Assembly: GCA_049446715.1 (NCBI GenBank)
Contig: JBMTQX010000007.1
Coordinates: forward strand, 9,993 to 73,992
DNA from: Eutrophocola sp049446715
GTDB lineage: Bacteria; Pseudomonadota; Gammaproteobacteria; Pseudomonadales; Pseudohongiellaceae
Length of the DNA: 64,000 bases
Direction: 5' to 3'
The position numbers and the translations under genes are program-made. The stretch's first letter is position 1; the number at the start of each line of letters is the position of its first letter. Under the pieces are notes generated by a model. The model saw only the letters and a list, made by a program, of their open reading frames with translations, searched no databases and was not told the origin of the DNA. This document shows positions 24,299 through 33,210 of the stretch, piece after piece.

Positions 24299-25306
24299 AT
24301 GAACAGGCTCCTGGCTTCAGCACTCTTCCTAGGTATCATATATGCCACCTGCGGTGTGGTGGCAGTCATCACCGTGATGCCGGTCAACGGCCAGCCCAGC
24401 GAAAGGCTGACCCCTGACGTCAGTGCCGTCATGGCGGCCGGGCCGCTCAATGAAGTCAGCGGCATGGCGAAAAGCCGCTCCTACCCGAACACCTACTGGG
24501 TCGTGAATGACTCCGGCAATGATGCTCGGCTGTTTGCCATTAACCGGGAAGGGCAGATGATCATCCCCACGTTTTCCCGGTTCTCCTATTATGGTGAGAC
24601 ACCGGAAGACGGCAAGCAGCAGTGGGAGGGCTTTCGTGTGCTCTATACCCGCAACGTGGACTGGGAAGCGATGACGGCCGATGACAGTTACCTGTACGTG
24701 GCCGATATCGGCAACAACTTCAACAACCGTCGCAACCTGGTGATCTATGCCCTGAGCGAAATCGATCCCACGGCGTCCACGCAATCGGCAGCCATCAAGA
24801 TCATACCGGTGCGCTACCCGGAACAAACCGGCTTTCCCGGCCTGAATGGCAAGCGCCACTTCGACAGTGAAGCCCTCTTCAGTGCGGATGACCACCTGTA
24901 CCTGGTCACTAAGCATCGCGCGGCACAAGGGCGCGCAGAAGCCGGTGCCAACCTGTACCGGCTTGATACCGAATACACTGACCGGGACAACGACCTGGTC
25001 CTGATTGACCACCACCCGGACATTACCCAGGCGACCGGGGCGGAACTGTCTCCGGATGGCCAGCGACTGGCTGTCATTTCCTATACTGACCTGTGGCTGT
25101 TCGACCGCCCTGAGGAGGGTGACAAGTGGCTGTCCTCCAGCCATCGTCGCTATCTGCTCAACACGGCGATCCTGCGCCAGGTGGAGACCGTGATCTGGGA
25201 TGATGAGCGCACCCTGATCCTCAGCAACGAACAACGTGAGCTGTTTACCTTAGATCTGGTGGATATCGGCGAGATATCACCGGTTTTGTCGAATAAAACC
25301 GAGTAA
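24299..25306 (+). CDS. Exported beta-propeller-like protein of unknown function
   Basis: A 335-residue protein with an N-terminal signal or anchor (about residues 1-25, LLASALFLGIIYATCGVVAV). The mature part shows propeller-like phrases: EVSGMAKSRSYPNTYWVVND, then YLYVADIGNNFNNRRNLVIY and GAELSPDGQRLAVISY. The wording VNDSGN and ADIGNN is common in exported proteins related to SdiA-regulated or esterase-like phytase families, but no catalytic residues can be named. It precedes purK by 98 bases on the same strand; a functional link is unlikely. Confidence 0.7.
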   Translation: MNRLLASALFLGIIYATCGVVAVITVMPVNGQPSERLTPDVSAVMAAGPLNEVSGMAKSRSYPNTYWVVNDSGNDARLFAINREGQMIIPTFSRFSYYGETPEDGKQQWEGFRVLYTRNVDWEAMTADDSYLYVADIGNNFNNRRNLVIYALSEIDPTASTQSAAIKIIPVRYPEQTGFPGLNGKRHFDSEALFSADDHLYLVTKHRAAQGRAEAGANLYRLDTEYTDRDNDLVLIDHHPDITQATGAELSPDGQRLAVISYTDLWLFDRPEEGDKWLSSSHRRYLLNTAILRQVETVIWDDERTLILSNEQRELFTLDLVDIGEISPVLSNKTE

Positions 25307-25404
25307 AATCAATAGCTTTTCGCTATTTCATTCGCCGGCGCGTGGTGCTATGATGCGCCGCTTTCCTGACGAAAACACTTCTACCAAGTGGCATCAAGGC
25401 ATTC

Positions 25405-26544
25405 ATGAAAGCGTTCTACCAGGACCTCAGACTCGGCATTCTCGGTGGCGGACAACTTGGCCGCATGCTGATCCAGGCCGCGACCAACTTCAACATCCAC
25501 ACCACTGTCCTAGACCGGGACAACGGTGCGCCATGCGCCGAAGTCGCCAGTGCCTTCCTGGCCGGTGACATCACCGATTTCGATACCGTTTACCGGTTCG
25601 GCAAGGGCATGGATCTGATCACCATTGAAATCGAAAACGTCAATGTGGATGCCCTGGCACAACTGGAAGCCGAGGGGGTGACCGTGTACCCGCAACCGGC
25701 GGTCATCAACCTGATCAAGGACAAGCGCACTCAGAAACAGTTTTACCGGAACAACAACATTCCCACGGCCGATTTCGTGCTGGTGGATGATCGTGATGCC
25801 ATCAGGCAGCACCTGGACTTTCTGCCGGCCTTCAACAAGCTTGGTACCGGCGGTTATGACGGTGGCGGCGTGCAGCGCCTCAACAGTGAGGCGGATATCG
25901 ACACGGCGTTTGATGCGCCCGGCCTGCTGGAAAAATTCATCGATTTTGATTGTGAAGTCTCGGTCATCGCCGCGCGTAATGCCAACGGTGAGGTCAGTAT
26001 ATTCCCGGCCGTGGAGTGCGTCTTCCACCCGGAGCACAACCTGGTGGATTTCCTGCTGGCACCGGCCAGTGTGGCGCCGGAGATTGAAGCCAGGGCCGAG
26101 GCCATTGCCCGCCGGGTCGTTGAGGCCTTCGGCATCGTCGGCCTGCTTGCAGTTGAAATGTTTGTCACCAGGGATGGGGATGTTCTGGTCAATGAAGTAG
26201 CACCACGTCCGCACAACAGTGGCCACCAGACCATCAATGCCAATGTCACTTCACAGTATGAACAGCACTTGCGGGCCATCTTCGGCTTGCCGCTGGGAGC
26301 CACGGCCATCACCAAACCGTCTGCCATGGTCAATCTGCTTGGTGCAGACGGCTTTACCGGCCCGGCGATTTACGACGGCCTGGAGACGCTGCTGCGTATC
26401 GAAGGGGTTAGTCTGTTTTTGTATGGCAAGAAAGAAACCCGGCCGCATCGCAAGATGGGGCATATCACTATCGTCGATGACGAACTCACCCACCTGCGCG
26501 ACAAGGTCGAGCAGGTCAAAAAAGCAATCAGGGTAATCGCATGA
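25405..26544 (+). CDS. purK: N5-carboxyaminoimidazole ribonucleotide synthase
   Basis: A 379-residue ATP-grasp enzyme that converts AIR, ATP and bicarbonate to N5-CAIR in purine biosynthesis. It opens with LGILGGGQLGRMLIQAA, carries the ATP-grasp segment FNKLGTGGYDGGG and the late NEVAPRPHNSGHQTI signature. Length is usual for the family. The last four bases overlap the start of purE (ATGA), giving a purK-purE order, the reverse of purEK in Escherichia coli. A TATGAT box lies about 55 bases upstream of the ATG. No PurR-like operator was seen. Confidence 0.95.
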   Translation: MKAFYQDLRLGILGGGQLGRMLIQAATNFNIHTTVLDRDNGAPCAEVASAFLAGDITDFDTVYRFGKGMDLITIEIENVNVDALAQLEAEGVTVYPQPAVINLIKDKRTQKQFYRNNNIPTADFVLVDDRDAIRQHLDFLPAFNKLGTGGYDGGGVQRLNSEADIDTAFDAPGLLEKFIDFDCEVSVIAARNANGEVSIFPAVECVFHPEHNLVDFLLAPASVAPEIEARAEAIARRVVEAFGIVGLLAVEMFVTRDGDVLVNEVAPRPHNSGHQTINANVTSQYEQHLRAIFGLPLGATAITKPSAMVNLLGADGFTGPAIYDGLETLLRIEGVSLFLYGKKETRPHRKMGHITIVDDELTHLRDKVEQVKKAIRVIA

Positions 26545-27032
26545 GCGACAGCAAGCACAAAGTAGGGATTATCATGGGCAGCAGTTCAGACCTGCCGGTC
26601 ATGCAGCAGGCAGCAGACATGCTTGCCGAATTCGGTATTGCCACGGAAGTGGCTGTGGTGTCTGCCCACCGTACACCCGAAGCGATGGTGGAATATGGCA
26701 AGACCGCAGCGGACAAGGGCCTGCGCTGCATCATCGCCGGTGCCGGCGGTGCCGCCCATTTGCCGGGCATGGTCGCATCACTGACCACGCTGCCGGTGAT
26801 CGGCGTGCCCATCAAATCGTCCAACTCCATCGACGGCTGGGATTCCGTGCTGTCGATCCTGCAAATGCCCGCTGGTGTGCCGGTGGCCACGGTGGCCCTC
26901 AATGGCGCCAAGAATGCGGGTATCCTGGCGGCACAGATGATCGGGGCTTTCGACGAAGCCGTCGCCGCCAGGCTGGCGGATTACAAGCAAGCGTTAAAGG
27001 ACAAAGTCAAAGGAATGAATGAAGGGCTTTGA
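26541..27032 (+). CDS. purE: N5-carboxyaminoimidazole ribonucleotide mutase, class I
   Basis: A 163-residue enzyme that moves the carboxylate of N5-CAIR to give CAIR, the step after PurK. Class I hallmarks are GSSSDLPVM at the N terminus, the SAHRTPE motif, and GAGGAAHLPGM with the second active-site His. It overlaps purK by four bases, implying translational coupling. The 173 bases downstream to the convergent transporter hold only a weak hairpin (about 27088-27110) before a T tract. Confidence 0.95.
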   Translation: MSDSKHKVGIIMGSSSDLPVMQQAADMLAEFGIATEVAVVSAHRTPEAMVEYGKTAADKGLRCIIAGAGGAAHLPGMVASLTTLPVIGVPIKSSNSIDGWDSVLSILQMPAGVPVATVALNGAKNAGILAAQMIGAFDEAVAARLADYKQALKDKVKGMNEGL

Positions 27033-27205
27033 CGACTACGCCAGTAACACGATAGGAAGGATAACGGGGTAAACCGATAAAGCGTCCGATAGCTGGGCCA
27101 GCCCCTTTTTTAAATGACAACTCTGTTTGCAGAACTGCATTTAAAAATTAGGCTGGATTCTCACTAATACCCTCTATCAGTTTATCCCTTTATCGTTTTA
27201 TCGCC

Positions 27206-28102
27206 CTAAACCGAAGCCACTTTACTTTCAGCCTTCTCAATGCCCTTGAGTTTCTTCGCGTAAGCCATGAAGCTCAGTGCCGTGAATTTCATGAAGAAGC
27301 CATAGATCAGCGTGACGGCAGCATAGTCCGGTACACCAAGCAGGGTATTGGCCAGCACCAGGGCCAGCGACAGGTTTTGCAGGCCGACTTCGTAGGTAAT
27401 AGAGATGGTCTGGTCGACATTCAGTTTGGCCACTCGGGTCAGGCCATAGCCCATGCTCATGCAGACCACGTTCAGGACCAGGGCGGCAACGCCGGCCTGC
27501 ACCATGTACTGTTTCAAGGTATCAATGCTGAAGTAGGTGTTGGTGATGATCACCATGATGAGTATGCCCAGCGCCATTTTCCGCACCGGCTCCACCATGC
27601 GTTCGGCAAAGGCGGGTTTGAACTTGCGAAAGGTCATGCCGAGGCCAATCGGCAGCACCGTGAGCTGGGCCAGGCTGCGCATCATGTTGCCTACCGGAAC
27701 CTCGAGCATGTCACCGGCCTCGGCAAAGGTATCCAGGGCAAGCCAGGCCAGCAGTGGCATGGTTACGACCGTGAACAGGCTGGCAACGGTAGTCAGGGTT
27801 ACCGACAGGGCGATATCTCCGCGACTGGCAAAGACGTAGGCATTGGACGTGATGCCCCCTGGGCAGGCGGCAAGCAGGATCAGGCCGATGGCAATCACCG
27901 GCGCCGGATTCATGACAAAGGCGAGGCCAAAGGCGACTAGGGGCAGCAGGATCAACTGGCCGGCCAGGCCGGTCAGCACAGCCTTGGGCATGATGATGAC
28001 GCGTAGGATGTCATCAATGGACAGGGTCAGGCCCAGCCCCATCATGACAAGAAACAGGCCAAACGGAATGATGATGGTCTGGAACAGTACAGCCGGATCC
28101 AT
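27206..28102 (-). CDS. Bile-acid:sodium symporter (BASS/SBF) family transporter
   Basis: A 298-residue membrane protein with nine or ten predicted helices. The SBF family signature around the sodium sites is clear: AACPGGITSNAYVFASRGDI, followed by LSVTLTTVAS. Relatives carry bile acids, pantoate, pyruvate or other organic anions with Na+; the substrate cannot be chosen here. The ATG at 28100-28102 follows GGGGG, and the upstream part of the open frame is not used. It converges with purE and is separated from the next gene by a REP-containing gap. Confidence 0.86.
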   Translation of the reverse strand: MDPAVLFQTIIIPFGLFLVMMGLGLTLSIDDILRVIIMPKAVLTGLAGQLILLPLVAFGLAFVMNPAPVIAIGLILLAACPGGITSNAYVFASRGDIALSVTLTTVASLFTVVTMPLLAWLALDTFAEAGDMLEVPVGNMMRSLAQLTVLPIGLGMTFRKFKPAFAERMVEPVRKMALGILIMVIITNTYFSIDTLKQYMVQAGVAALVLNVVCMSMGYGLTRVAKLNVDQTISITYEVGLQNLSLALVLANTLLGVPDYAAVTLIYGFFMKFTALSFMAYAKKLKGIEKAESKVASV

Positions 28103-28234
28103 GAAATTTTTCCCCCGAAAACAACAGACAGCATGATACTGGGGTGACGGCTGGGTCACAAGGAAGGCAAGGCAGAGACCGTGAGCCGGAGAGAGGAGAT
28201 AAGGGCACCCTGTCCAGCTTCAATTTTCACAGAG

Positions 28235-28268
28235 GTAGGTCAGATAAGGCCAAAGGCCGCCATCCGAC
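28235..28268 (+). repeat. REP-like element, single copy
   Basis: This unit begins GTAGGTCAGATAAGG and ends GCCGCCATCCGAC. It aligns along its whole length with the unit at 3468-3501 and shares the same ends as 33367-33396. A short separate hairpin, GTCGCCAT/ATGGCGAC, follows at 28315-28335. Both lie in the intergenic space between divergent genes. Confidence 0.6.
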
Positions 28269-28383
28269 GTATAACAGCAGTATTAGTTGTAATGTGAATG
28301 GCAGGCAACTTGTGGTCGCCATATAGGATGGCGACGCCAGCGCCTCATGCCACCTCCGGAAAACGATACGTTATACTCACGAC

Positions 28384-28962
28384 ATGCCAGAAAATCCCAA
28401 TCCCCAAGGCAAAGGCCTGGTTCCCCTCCTGCAGGGACTCGACAATCATCGGCTGGACCGGCTGCTGCCGCCCAAGCAGATCGAGCAGGTGCAGATGGAA
28501 CTGTTTACCTCCATGTTTGTGCTCAAGAGCGACATCCGTTTCAATCCGGTGCCTGACCGTTCCTACTTCCTTTACCAGACCGATGGCCGCTTCAAGCTGC
28601 TGATGGTCGGTCCCCGGGAATGGCATACCCCTTACCGCGGCCGCTATATCGGTGAATGTGTCCTGCACCAGGACCGGACGTGGTCCATGGCACTTGATGC
28701 GGCCATGTCCCACGATGAGAAGTTCATGGCTGAGATCACGGCGCAACAGGACAAACTCCAGGCCACCCTGGAAGCGGCGACCTCGGTCGAAGATGTATTG
28801 CCGGTGTTTGAAGCGGAGCTTGGCTACAACAGCCGCCTGCTGGCCTACATCCTGGGCAAGTCACTGGGCCTGTCGATGGGCAGGGCAGGCATACTCGGGT
28901 TGAGTTACGACGAAGCCCGGGGGCTGTTGACCCATGATGATGCCATTGAATCCAGTGCATGA
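28384..28962 (+). CDS. DUF2452-like hypothetical protein
   Basis: A 192-residue cytoplasmic protein beginning PENPNPQGKGLVPLLQGL, which I associate with the DUF2452 family of unknown function. The middle part has KLLMVGPREWHTP and a helix-rich region follows. No signal peptide or catalytic motif is visible. Its stop codon overlaps the start of the tesA-like gene by four bases (ATGA), so the two were probably an operon. The family name is given with moderate confidence. Confidence 0.7.
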   Translation: MPENPNPQGKGLVPLLQGLDNHRLDRLLPPKQIEQVQMELFTSMFVLKSDIRFNPVPDRSYFLYQTDGRFKLLMVGPREWHTPYRGRYIGECVLHQDRTWSMALDAAMSHDEKFMAEITAQQDKLQATLEAATSVEDVLPVFEAELGYNSRLLAYILGKSLGLSMGRAGILGLSYDEARGLLTHDDAIESSA

Positions 28963-29555
28963 AGCAGGCAGTCCTGTGGGCCGCCTTCCTATGGGTGGTT
29001 GCCTGCGGCAGTGAACTGGCGCTGGCACCGTTCCGCCGTCTGCAACCCTTCTGGTCTTTGGTGACAGCCTTACCGCCGGCAACGGCGCGCCGGCAGACGG
29101 CAGTTATCCTGCACAGCTTGCGCAACTGATCAATCGAACCGTGATCAATGCCGGTATTTCCGGTGAGGAAAGCGACCAGGGCCGGGCCCGGCTGGCGGGG
29201 CTGCTGGAGCAGCACCAGCCACAACTGCTGATTCTCTCATGGCGGCAACGACCTGCTGCGCAAACGCCCCAAGGCACAACTGGAGAGTAACCTCAAGGCC
29301 ATGATTGCTATGGCCCAGGAGCGTGGCATTGCGGTCATCTTGCTGGGTGTGCCCGCACCGGCCATTTTCCTGAGTAGGGAGGCCGTGTATGACACGGGGG
29401 CCAATGAAACGGGCGTGGTTTTTATCGAAGACCTGGTCGCCGATGTGCTGTCACAGCCAGACAAGAAATCCGATGCCGCACACTCCAATGTGGCGGGTTA
29501 CCGGGAGATGGCGGAAACCATTGCCGGGGTCCTGACCGATCAAGGTGCGATTTAA
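28959..29555 (+). pseudogene. TesA-like GDSL arylesterase/lysophospholipase, two frameshifts
   Basis: The gene starts ATG at 28959 with a lipoprotein-like leader (VVACGSE). It changes frame near 29025-29035, gives the GDSL block LLVFGDSLTAGNGAP and the NAGISGEES block in a second frame, then returns to the first frame near 29240 at HGGNDLL. The third frame segment ends with DAAHSNVAGY, carrying the catalytic Asp-x-x-His. A one-base loss and a compensating two-base loss (or one-base gain) would explain it. All catalytic blocks (Ser, Gly, Asn, Asp/His) are intact in sequence, so either decay is very recent or the read sequence has indels. Relatives hydrolyse esters in the periplasm. Confidence 0.75.
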
Positions 29556-29595
29556 CGCTGGGCCGTGTTTTTTTCGAGGCAAGCGCAAAATTGGC

Positions 29596-29604
29596 TGGTA
29601 TAAT
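29596..29604 (+). promoter_or_regulatory. Extended -10 promoter of the aminotransferase gene
   Basis: TGGTATAAT is an extended -10 element about 80 bases upstream of the aminotransferase ATG. No strong -35 is seen at the correct distance, as is usual for extended -10 promoters. The transcript would have a leader of about 72 bases. Confidence 0.55.
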
Positions 29605-29683
29605 GCGCGCCGTTTTTTTCAGTAAATTCGTTTGCTGTATTTAACAACCTACAATCAACCCACAACACTCACTGGACACTGCC

Positions 29684-30874
29684 ATGTTTGATGCCATCGA
29701 AGCGCGACCACCGGATCCCATTCTCGGACTTTCTGCAGCGTACAAGACGGACACGAACCCGAATAAAGTCGATCTCGGCGTTGGTGTCTACAAGGATGAA
29801 ATGGGCAACTGTCCGGTGATGACGGCCGTGAAAAAGGCCGAGCGTCGCAAGTGCGATGAGGAAGACTCCAAGGCCTATATCGCCCAGGCCGGCCCGGAAG
29901 CCTTCATCAAGCACACCCTAAACTTGGTGCTGGGCAATGCCCATCCGGTGATCAAGGATGGCCGTCACAGCTGCACGCTGGCGCCGGGCGGTTCCGGCTC
30001 TTTGCGCCTGGCAGCTGAGTTCATCAACAACACAGCTCCTGGCAGCAAGATATTTGTCAGCAACCCGAGCTGGCCGAACCACGTGCCGCTGCTCACCTCA
30101 ACCGGTCTGAAGCTGGAGCTGTACCCGTACTACGATTTCGAAAACCACAGCCTGGATTTCGACGCCATGATGGGTTCCCTGAAAACCGCGAAGAAGGGTG
30201 ACCTGGTGTTGCTGCACGGCTGCTGCCACAACCCCTGTGGTGCCGACCTGAGTCCCGCCCAGTGGCAGGAAGTCACCGAGCTGGCTGAAATGAACGGCTT
30301 TACCCCGTTCATCGACATGGCTTACCAGGGACTGGGCGACGGCCTGGACGAAGACGCCTATGGTGCGAGGCTGATGGCAGAAAAACTGCCGGAGCTGATC
30401 ATTGCCAACAGCTACTCGAAAAACTTCGGCCTGTACCGCGACCGTGTCGGCGCCGTGACCATCGTGACGGCCAACAGCGAATCGGCCAAAGCGGTCAGCA
30501 GCCAGGTGGTGGCTACGGCGCGTGAAATCTATTCGGTTCCGCCAGCCCATGGCGCCTTCCTGGTGGCCATGATCCTGGATGACGAAGATCTGACCCGCGA
30601 GTGGAATGACGAGCTGACCGGGATGCGCAACCGCATCAACGGCCTGCGCCGCATGCTGGTGGAGCGCCTGCAGGCTATTGGCGTGGACAAGGACTTCACC
30701 TTCATTCAGAACGAGAAGGGCCTGTTCTCCTTCCTTGGCCTGAGCAAGGAACAGGTAGCGACCATGGTCAACGAGTACAGCATTTACCTGGTGGCGTCTT
30801 CACGTATCAACGTCGCCGGCATCAATGCCAAGAACCTGGACTACCTGGCTGACAGTATCGCCAAGGTGCTTTGA
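29684..30874 (+). CDS. Class I aspartate/aromatic aminotransferase
   Basis: A 396-residue PLP enzyme of the AspC/TyrB type, exchanging amino groups between aspartate or aromatic amino acids and 2-oxoglutarate. The Schiff-base Lys246 is in SYSKNFGLYRDRVG, and HGCCHNPCGADLS carries the Asn that contacts PLP (usual form is HxxxHNPTG, here with CG). The N terminus PPDPILGLSAAYKTD is typical. AspC and TyrB cannot be separated by motif alone. It is monocistronic, between an extended -10 promoter and a strong terminator. Confidence 0.92.
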   Translation: MFDAIEARPPDPILGLSAAYKTDTNPNKVDLGVGVYKDEMGNCPVMTAVKKAERRKCDEEDSKAYIAQAGPEAFIKHTLNLVLGNAHPVIKDGRHSCTLAPGGSGSLRLAAEFINNTAPGSKIFVSNPSWPNHVPLLTSTGLKLELYPYYDFENHSLDFDAMMGSLKTAKKGDLVLLHGCCHNPCGADLSPAQWQEVTELAEMNGFTPFIDMAYQGLGDGLDEDAYGARLMAEKLPELIIANSYSKNFGLYRDRVGAVTIVTANSESAKAVSSQVVATAREIYSVPPAHGAFLVAMILDDEDLTREWNDELTGMRNRINGLRRMLVERLQAIGVDKDFTFIQNEKGLFSFLGLSKEQVATMVNEYSIYLVASSRINVAGINAKNLDYLADSIAKVL

Positions 30875-30902
30875 ACACGCTGACCCTGCCTGTCAGGGTA
30901 AT

Positions 30903-30934
30903 AAAAAAGGCGACCTCAACAGGTCGCCTTTTTT
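30903..30934. terminator. Rho-independent terminator
   Basis: The stem GGCGACCT/AGGTCGCC with a four-base loop is followed by six T and preceded by six A. It ends the aminotransferase transcript and may also act on the minus strand. Confidence 0.88.
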
Positions 30935-30950
30935 GTGTCCGGAAGAATTC

Positions 30951-31026
30951 GTTCGCGGCTGAAGCCGCTACTACGTTTTGTTATCTGCAGTTGAAACCAT
31001 CATTGGGAGCGGCTTGAGCCGCGAAC
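30951..31026. repeat. REPIN-like pair of inverted REP sequences (Pseudomonas-type)
   Basis: The left arm GTTCGCGGCTGAAGCCGCT (30951-30969) and right arm AGCGGCTTGAGCCGCGAAC (31008-31026) are inverted copies with one mismatch in 19, and each arm is itself a small palindrome (GCGGCTgaaGCCGC). This structure and wording resemble the short REP doublets of Pseudomonas and Xanthomonas genomes. It sits between the aminotransferase terminator and the 3' end of the TonB receptor gene. Its sequence differs from the other REP-like units in this window. Confidence 0.75.
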
Positions 31027-31039
31027 CTATCCGAATAAC

Positions 31040-33109
31040 CTAGAAATCGAGGTTTACCGTAAGGCCGTAACGTACCGGTTCGCCTAACTGGGTATAACCC
31101 CTGGCGGTGTAATCATCGCGAGGATCGTTGCCGAAATAAAAGCCACGCACGAAGGTGTCTTCATCCGTCAGGTTGCGTCCCCATAGGGTAAGAGTCATGG
31201 CATCGCGCTGGTATCGCAGGCTGGCGTTGAGCAGGGCGTAGCTGTCGGAGCGTGCGTCATGGCTGTCGGAGAAATAGAAGGCATCGCGGCCCTGTACGTT
31301 CACATCCAGTGAAAGGTTGGCATCAAAGTCATAGACCATCCCCAGGGTGTACTGGTAATCCGGAGCGTGTGCCTGCTGGCGTCCGTCCAGGTTGTCGCCG
31401 TTGGAATTGATGAAGTCCTCATAGTCAGCATCGAGCAGGCCCAGGTTGCCATAGAGGGACCAGTGGTCGGTGCTCTGCCACTGGGCGCTGACTTCCAGGC
31501 CGCGATTGGTGCCGCCCGCGGCATTGCCGATGAAGTCGATGAATTCGGCACTGCCGTTATCACGCACGCGCACCGTGGAACTGGAAATCTGCACATCGTC
31601 CCGGTCCATCCAGAACAGCGCGGCTTGCAGTTGCAGACGGTTGTCCAGTAACAGACCCTTGAAGCCGGCTTCATAGTTCCACAGGGTTTCGGCATTGAAT
31701 TCACGCAGGTCGGCATCAAGGCTGCCATCGGTATTGAAACCGCCACTCTTGTAGCCGCGCGAGGCGCTGGCATACAGCAGGCTGCTGCCAGGCAGGGCAT
31801 AGTTCAGGCTGATCTTGCCACCGAACAGATCATCATCCGGGGAGAATGCCAGGCCGTTGCTGTCCTGGTACTCCGCGCTGAAACGTTCGCTGCGCAGGCC
31901 GATATCCACTGAGAAGTTGTCGGTCAGTGTCGTGGTGGTATCGGCATAGACGGCAAGCCGGTCAATGATGAAACGGCTAGTGAAGAGCGCCGGCAGGAAA
32001 GTGTAGTCTCGTGCCAGGTCGACATCCTGGTGCAGGGAATAGATGCCGGCAACCCAGCTGGTGCCCCCCCCCAGCAGGGCACCGGCGTCACTAGACACCA
32101 GGCGGACTTCCCCGCTGAGGGTTTCACGGTCGCGGTAGTACTTGTCGGTTGAGGAATATTCAAACGGGTGGAACCCGGTATAGACCCAGTCTTCGTCATA
32201 GCCGTAAGCAATGTCTGATACCGCAAAGCCGCCGAGAACTTCCAGGGCAAAGGGGGCAAAGCGACTGGTCGTGAAGTTGAGGCTGGCGAGCTTGGTGTCC
32301 TGGCGGTCGAAGCCCGGCTCATCGGACAATGTGTCACGCATGTTGTCCAGGGAAAAGGCATCGTAGCCGTTGTCGAGATCGATCATGGCAGCGGTAAAGT
32401 CCAGCTGTTCGGCGTCAGTCATAAGCCAGCGGAATTTGCCACGCAGGGTGGTTTCTTCCCGGGTGTTGGTGGGCCGGCCAAGAAACAGGTTGTTGCTGAA
32501 GCCGTCACTTTCCAGTTGCTGCCCTGACACGCGAAAAAACAGGTCATCGGTGGCAGTGCCGGTCAGGAAACCGGCGATGCCACGTTCGCCGGCATTGGCG
32601 GCTTGCAGTTGCACCCCGTACTCGGTTTTCGGCTGTGGCGCTTTGGTCTGCATATTGATCAGTCCGGCCAGGGCATTGGAGCCATAACGGGTGCCTTGGG
32701 GACCCATCAAGACTTCCACCTGTGCCATGTCATAAAGCATGCCGGCGGTACCGATGCCGGAAAAATCCACACCATCGATCATCACGCCCACGGACGCATT
32801 CAACGGTTCCGAAAACTGGCCGCGTTCACCGATGCCGCGGATCTGGATGAAACGTGCGCGGGAAGCGCCGGATGCCAGGTTGACGTTGGGCGTGTTGAGC
32901 AGGATGTCTTCCAGGTGCTGGGCATTCTTGCGTGCCATGACGTCAGCATCGACCACGGCAATACTGGCCGGAATGTCATCCACGGCAGCCTGGCGAAAAT
33001 CGGCCGTGACAATGATTTCTTCCAGGACAGGCTGCGCACATACGAAGGATGCGCAGGGCAGGGTACTGATGGCCAGGAGACGGGCAAGTAACAAGCGCGG
33101 TAATGACAT
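31040..33109 (-). CDS. TonB-dependent outer-membrane receptor under TPP-riboswitch control
   Basis: A 689-residue receptor with a signal peptide (about residues 1-25), a TonB box (EEIIVTA), a plug domain (about 45-160, containing IQIRGIGERG and VEVLMGPQGTRYGSNALAG) and a 22-strand barrel ending in LTVNLDF. A GGAG site precedes the ATG. A complete TPP riboswitch lies about 100 bases upstream in the same orientation, so the likely cargo is thiamin or a thiamin precursor rather than iron; this is inferred from the riboswitch. A run of nine G on the coding strand (32066-32074, GGG GGG GGC) is a possible slippage site. It is the only gene directly downstream of the switch. Confidence 0.9.
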   Translation of the reverse strand: MSLPRLLLARLLAISTLPCASFVCAQPVLEEIIVTADFRQAAVDDIPASIAVVDADVMARKNAQHLEDILLNTPNVNLASGASRARFIQIRGIGERGQFSEPLNASVGVMIDGVDFSGIGTAGMLYDMAQVEVLMGPQGTRYGSNALAGLINMQTKAPQPKTEYGVQLQAANAGERGIAGFLTGTATDDLFFRVSGQQLESDGFSNNLFLGRPTNTREETTLRGKFRWLMTDAEQLDFTAAMIDLDNGYDAFSLDNMRDTLSDEPGFDRQDTKLASLNFTTSRFAPFALEVLGGFAVSDIAYGYDEDWVYTGFHPFEYSSTDKYYRDRETLSGEVRLVSSDAGALLGGGTSWVAGIYSLHQDVDLARDYTFLPALFTSRFIIDRLAVYADTTTTLTDNFSVDIGLRSERFSAEYQDSNGLAFSPDDDLFGGKISLNYALPGSSLLYASASRGYKSGGFNTDGSLDADLREFNAETLWNYEAGFKGLLLDNRLQLQAALFWMDRDDVQISSSTVRVRDNGSAEFIDFIGNAAGGTNRGLEVSAQWQSTDHWSLYGNLGLLDADYEDFINSNGDNLDGRQQAHAPDYQYTLGMVYDFDANLSLDVNVQGRDAFYFSDSHDARSDSYALLNASLRYQRDAMTLTLWGRNLTDEDTFVRGFYFGNDPRDDYTARGYTQLGEPVRYGLTVNLDF

Positions 33110-33210
33110 GGACTACTCCGGTGTTCATTGTGACCGGATCAGTATGGCAGCGAGGATAACAGGGAAACGGGGCATCAACCCCATGAACGAAACGCGAGAG
33201 CGGTTTCGCT

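Noticed and set aside
27060..27200. Similar GATAAA/TTTATC stretches between purE and the transporter, considered as a riboswitch or mobile element
   Set aside because: Only short AT-rich complementarity and a weak hairpin; no known RNA motif could be assembled.
33110..33210. Search for a terminator or leader peptide between the TPP riboswitch and the receptor
   Set aside because: Only a short GGGG/CCCC hairpin was seen without a T tract; not enough to call either.
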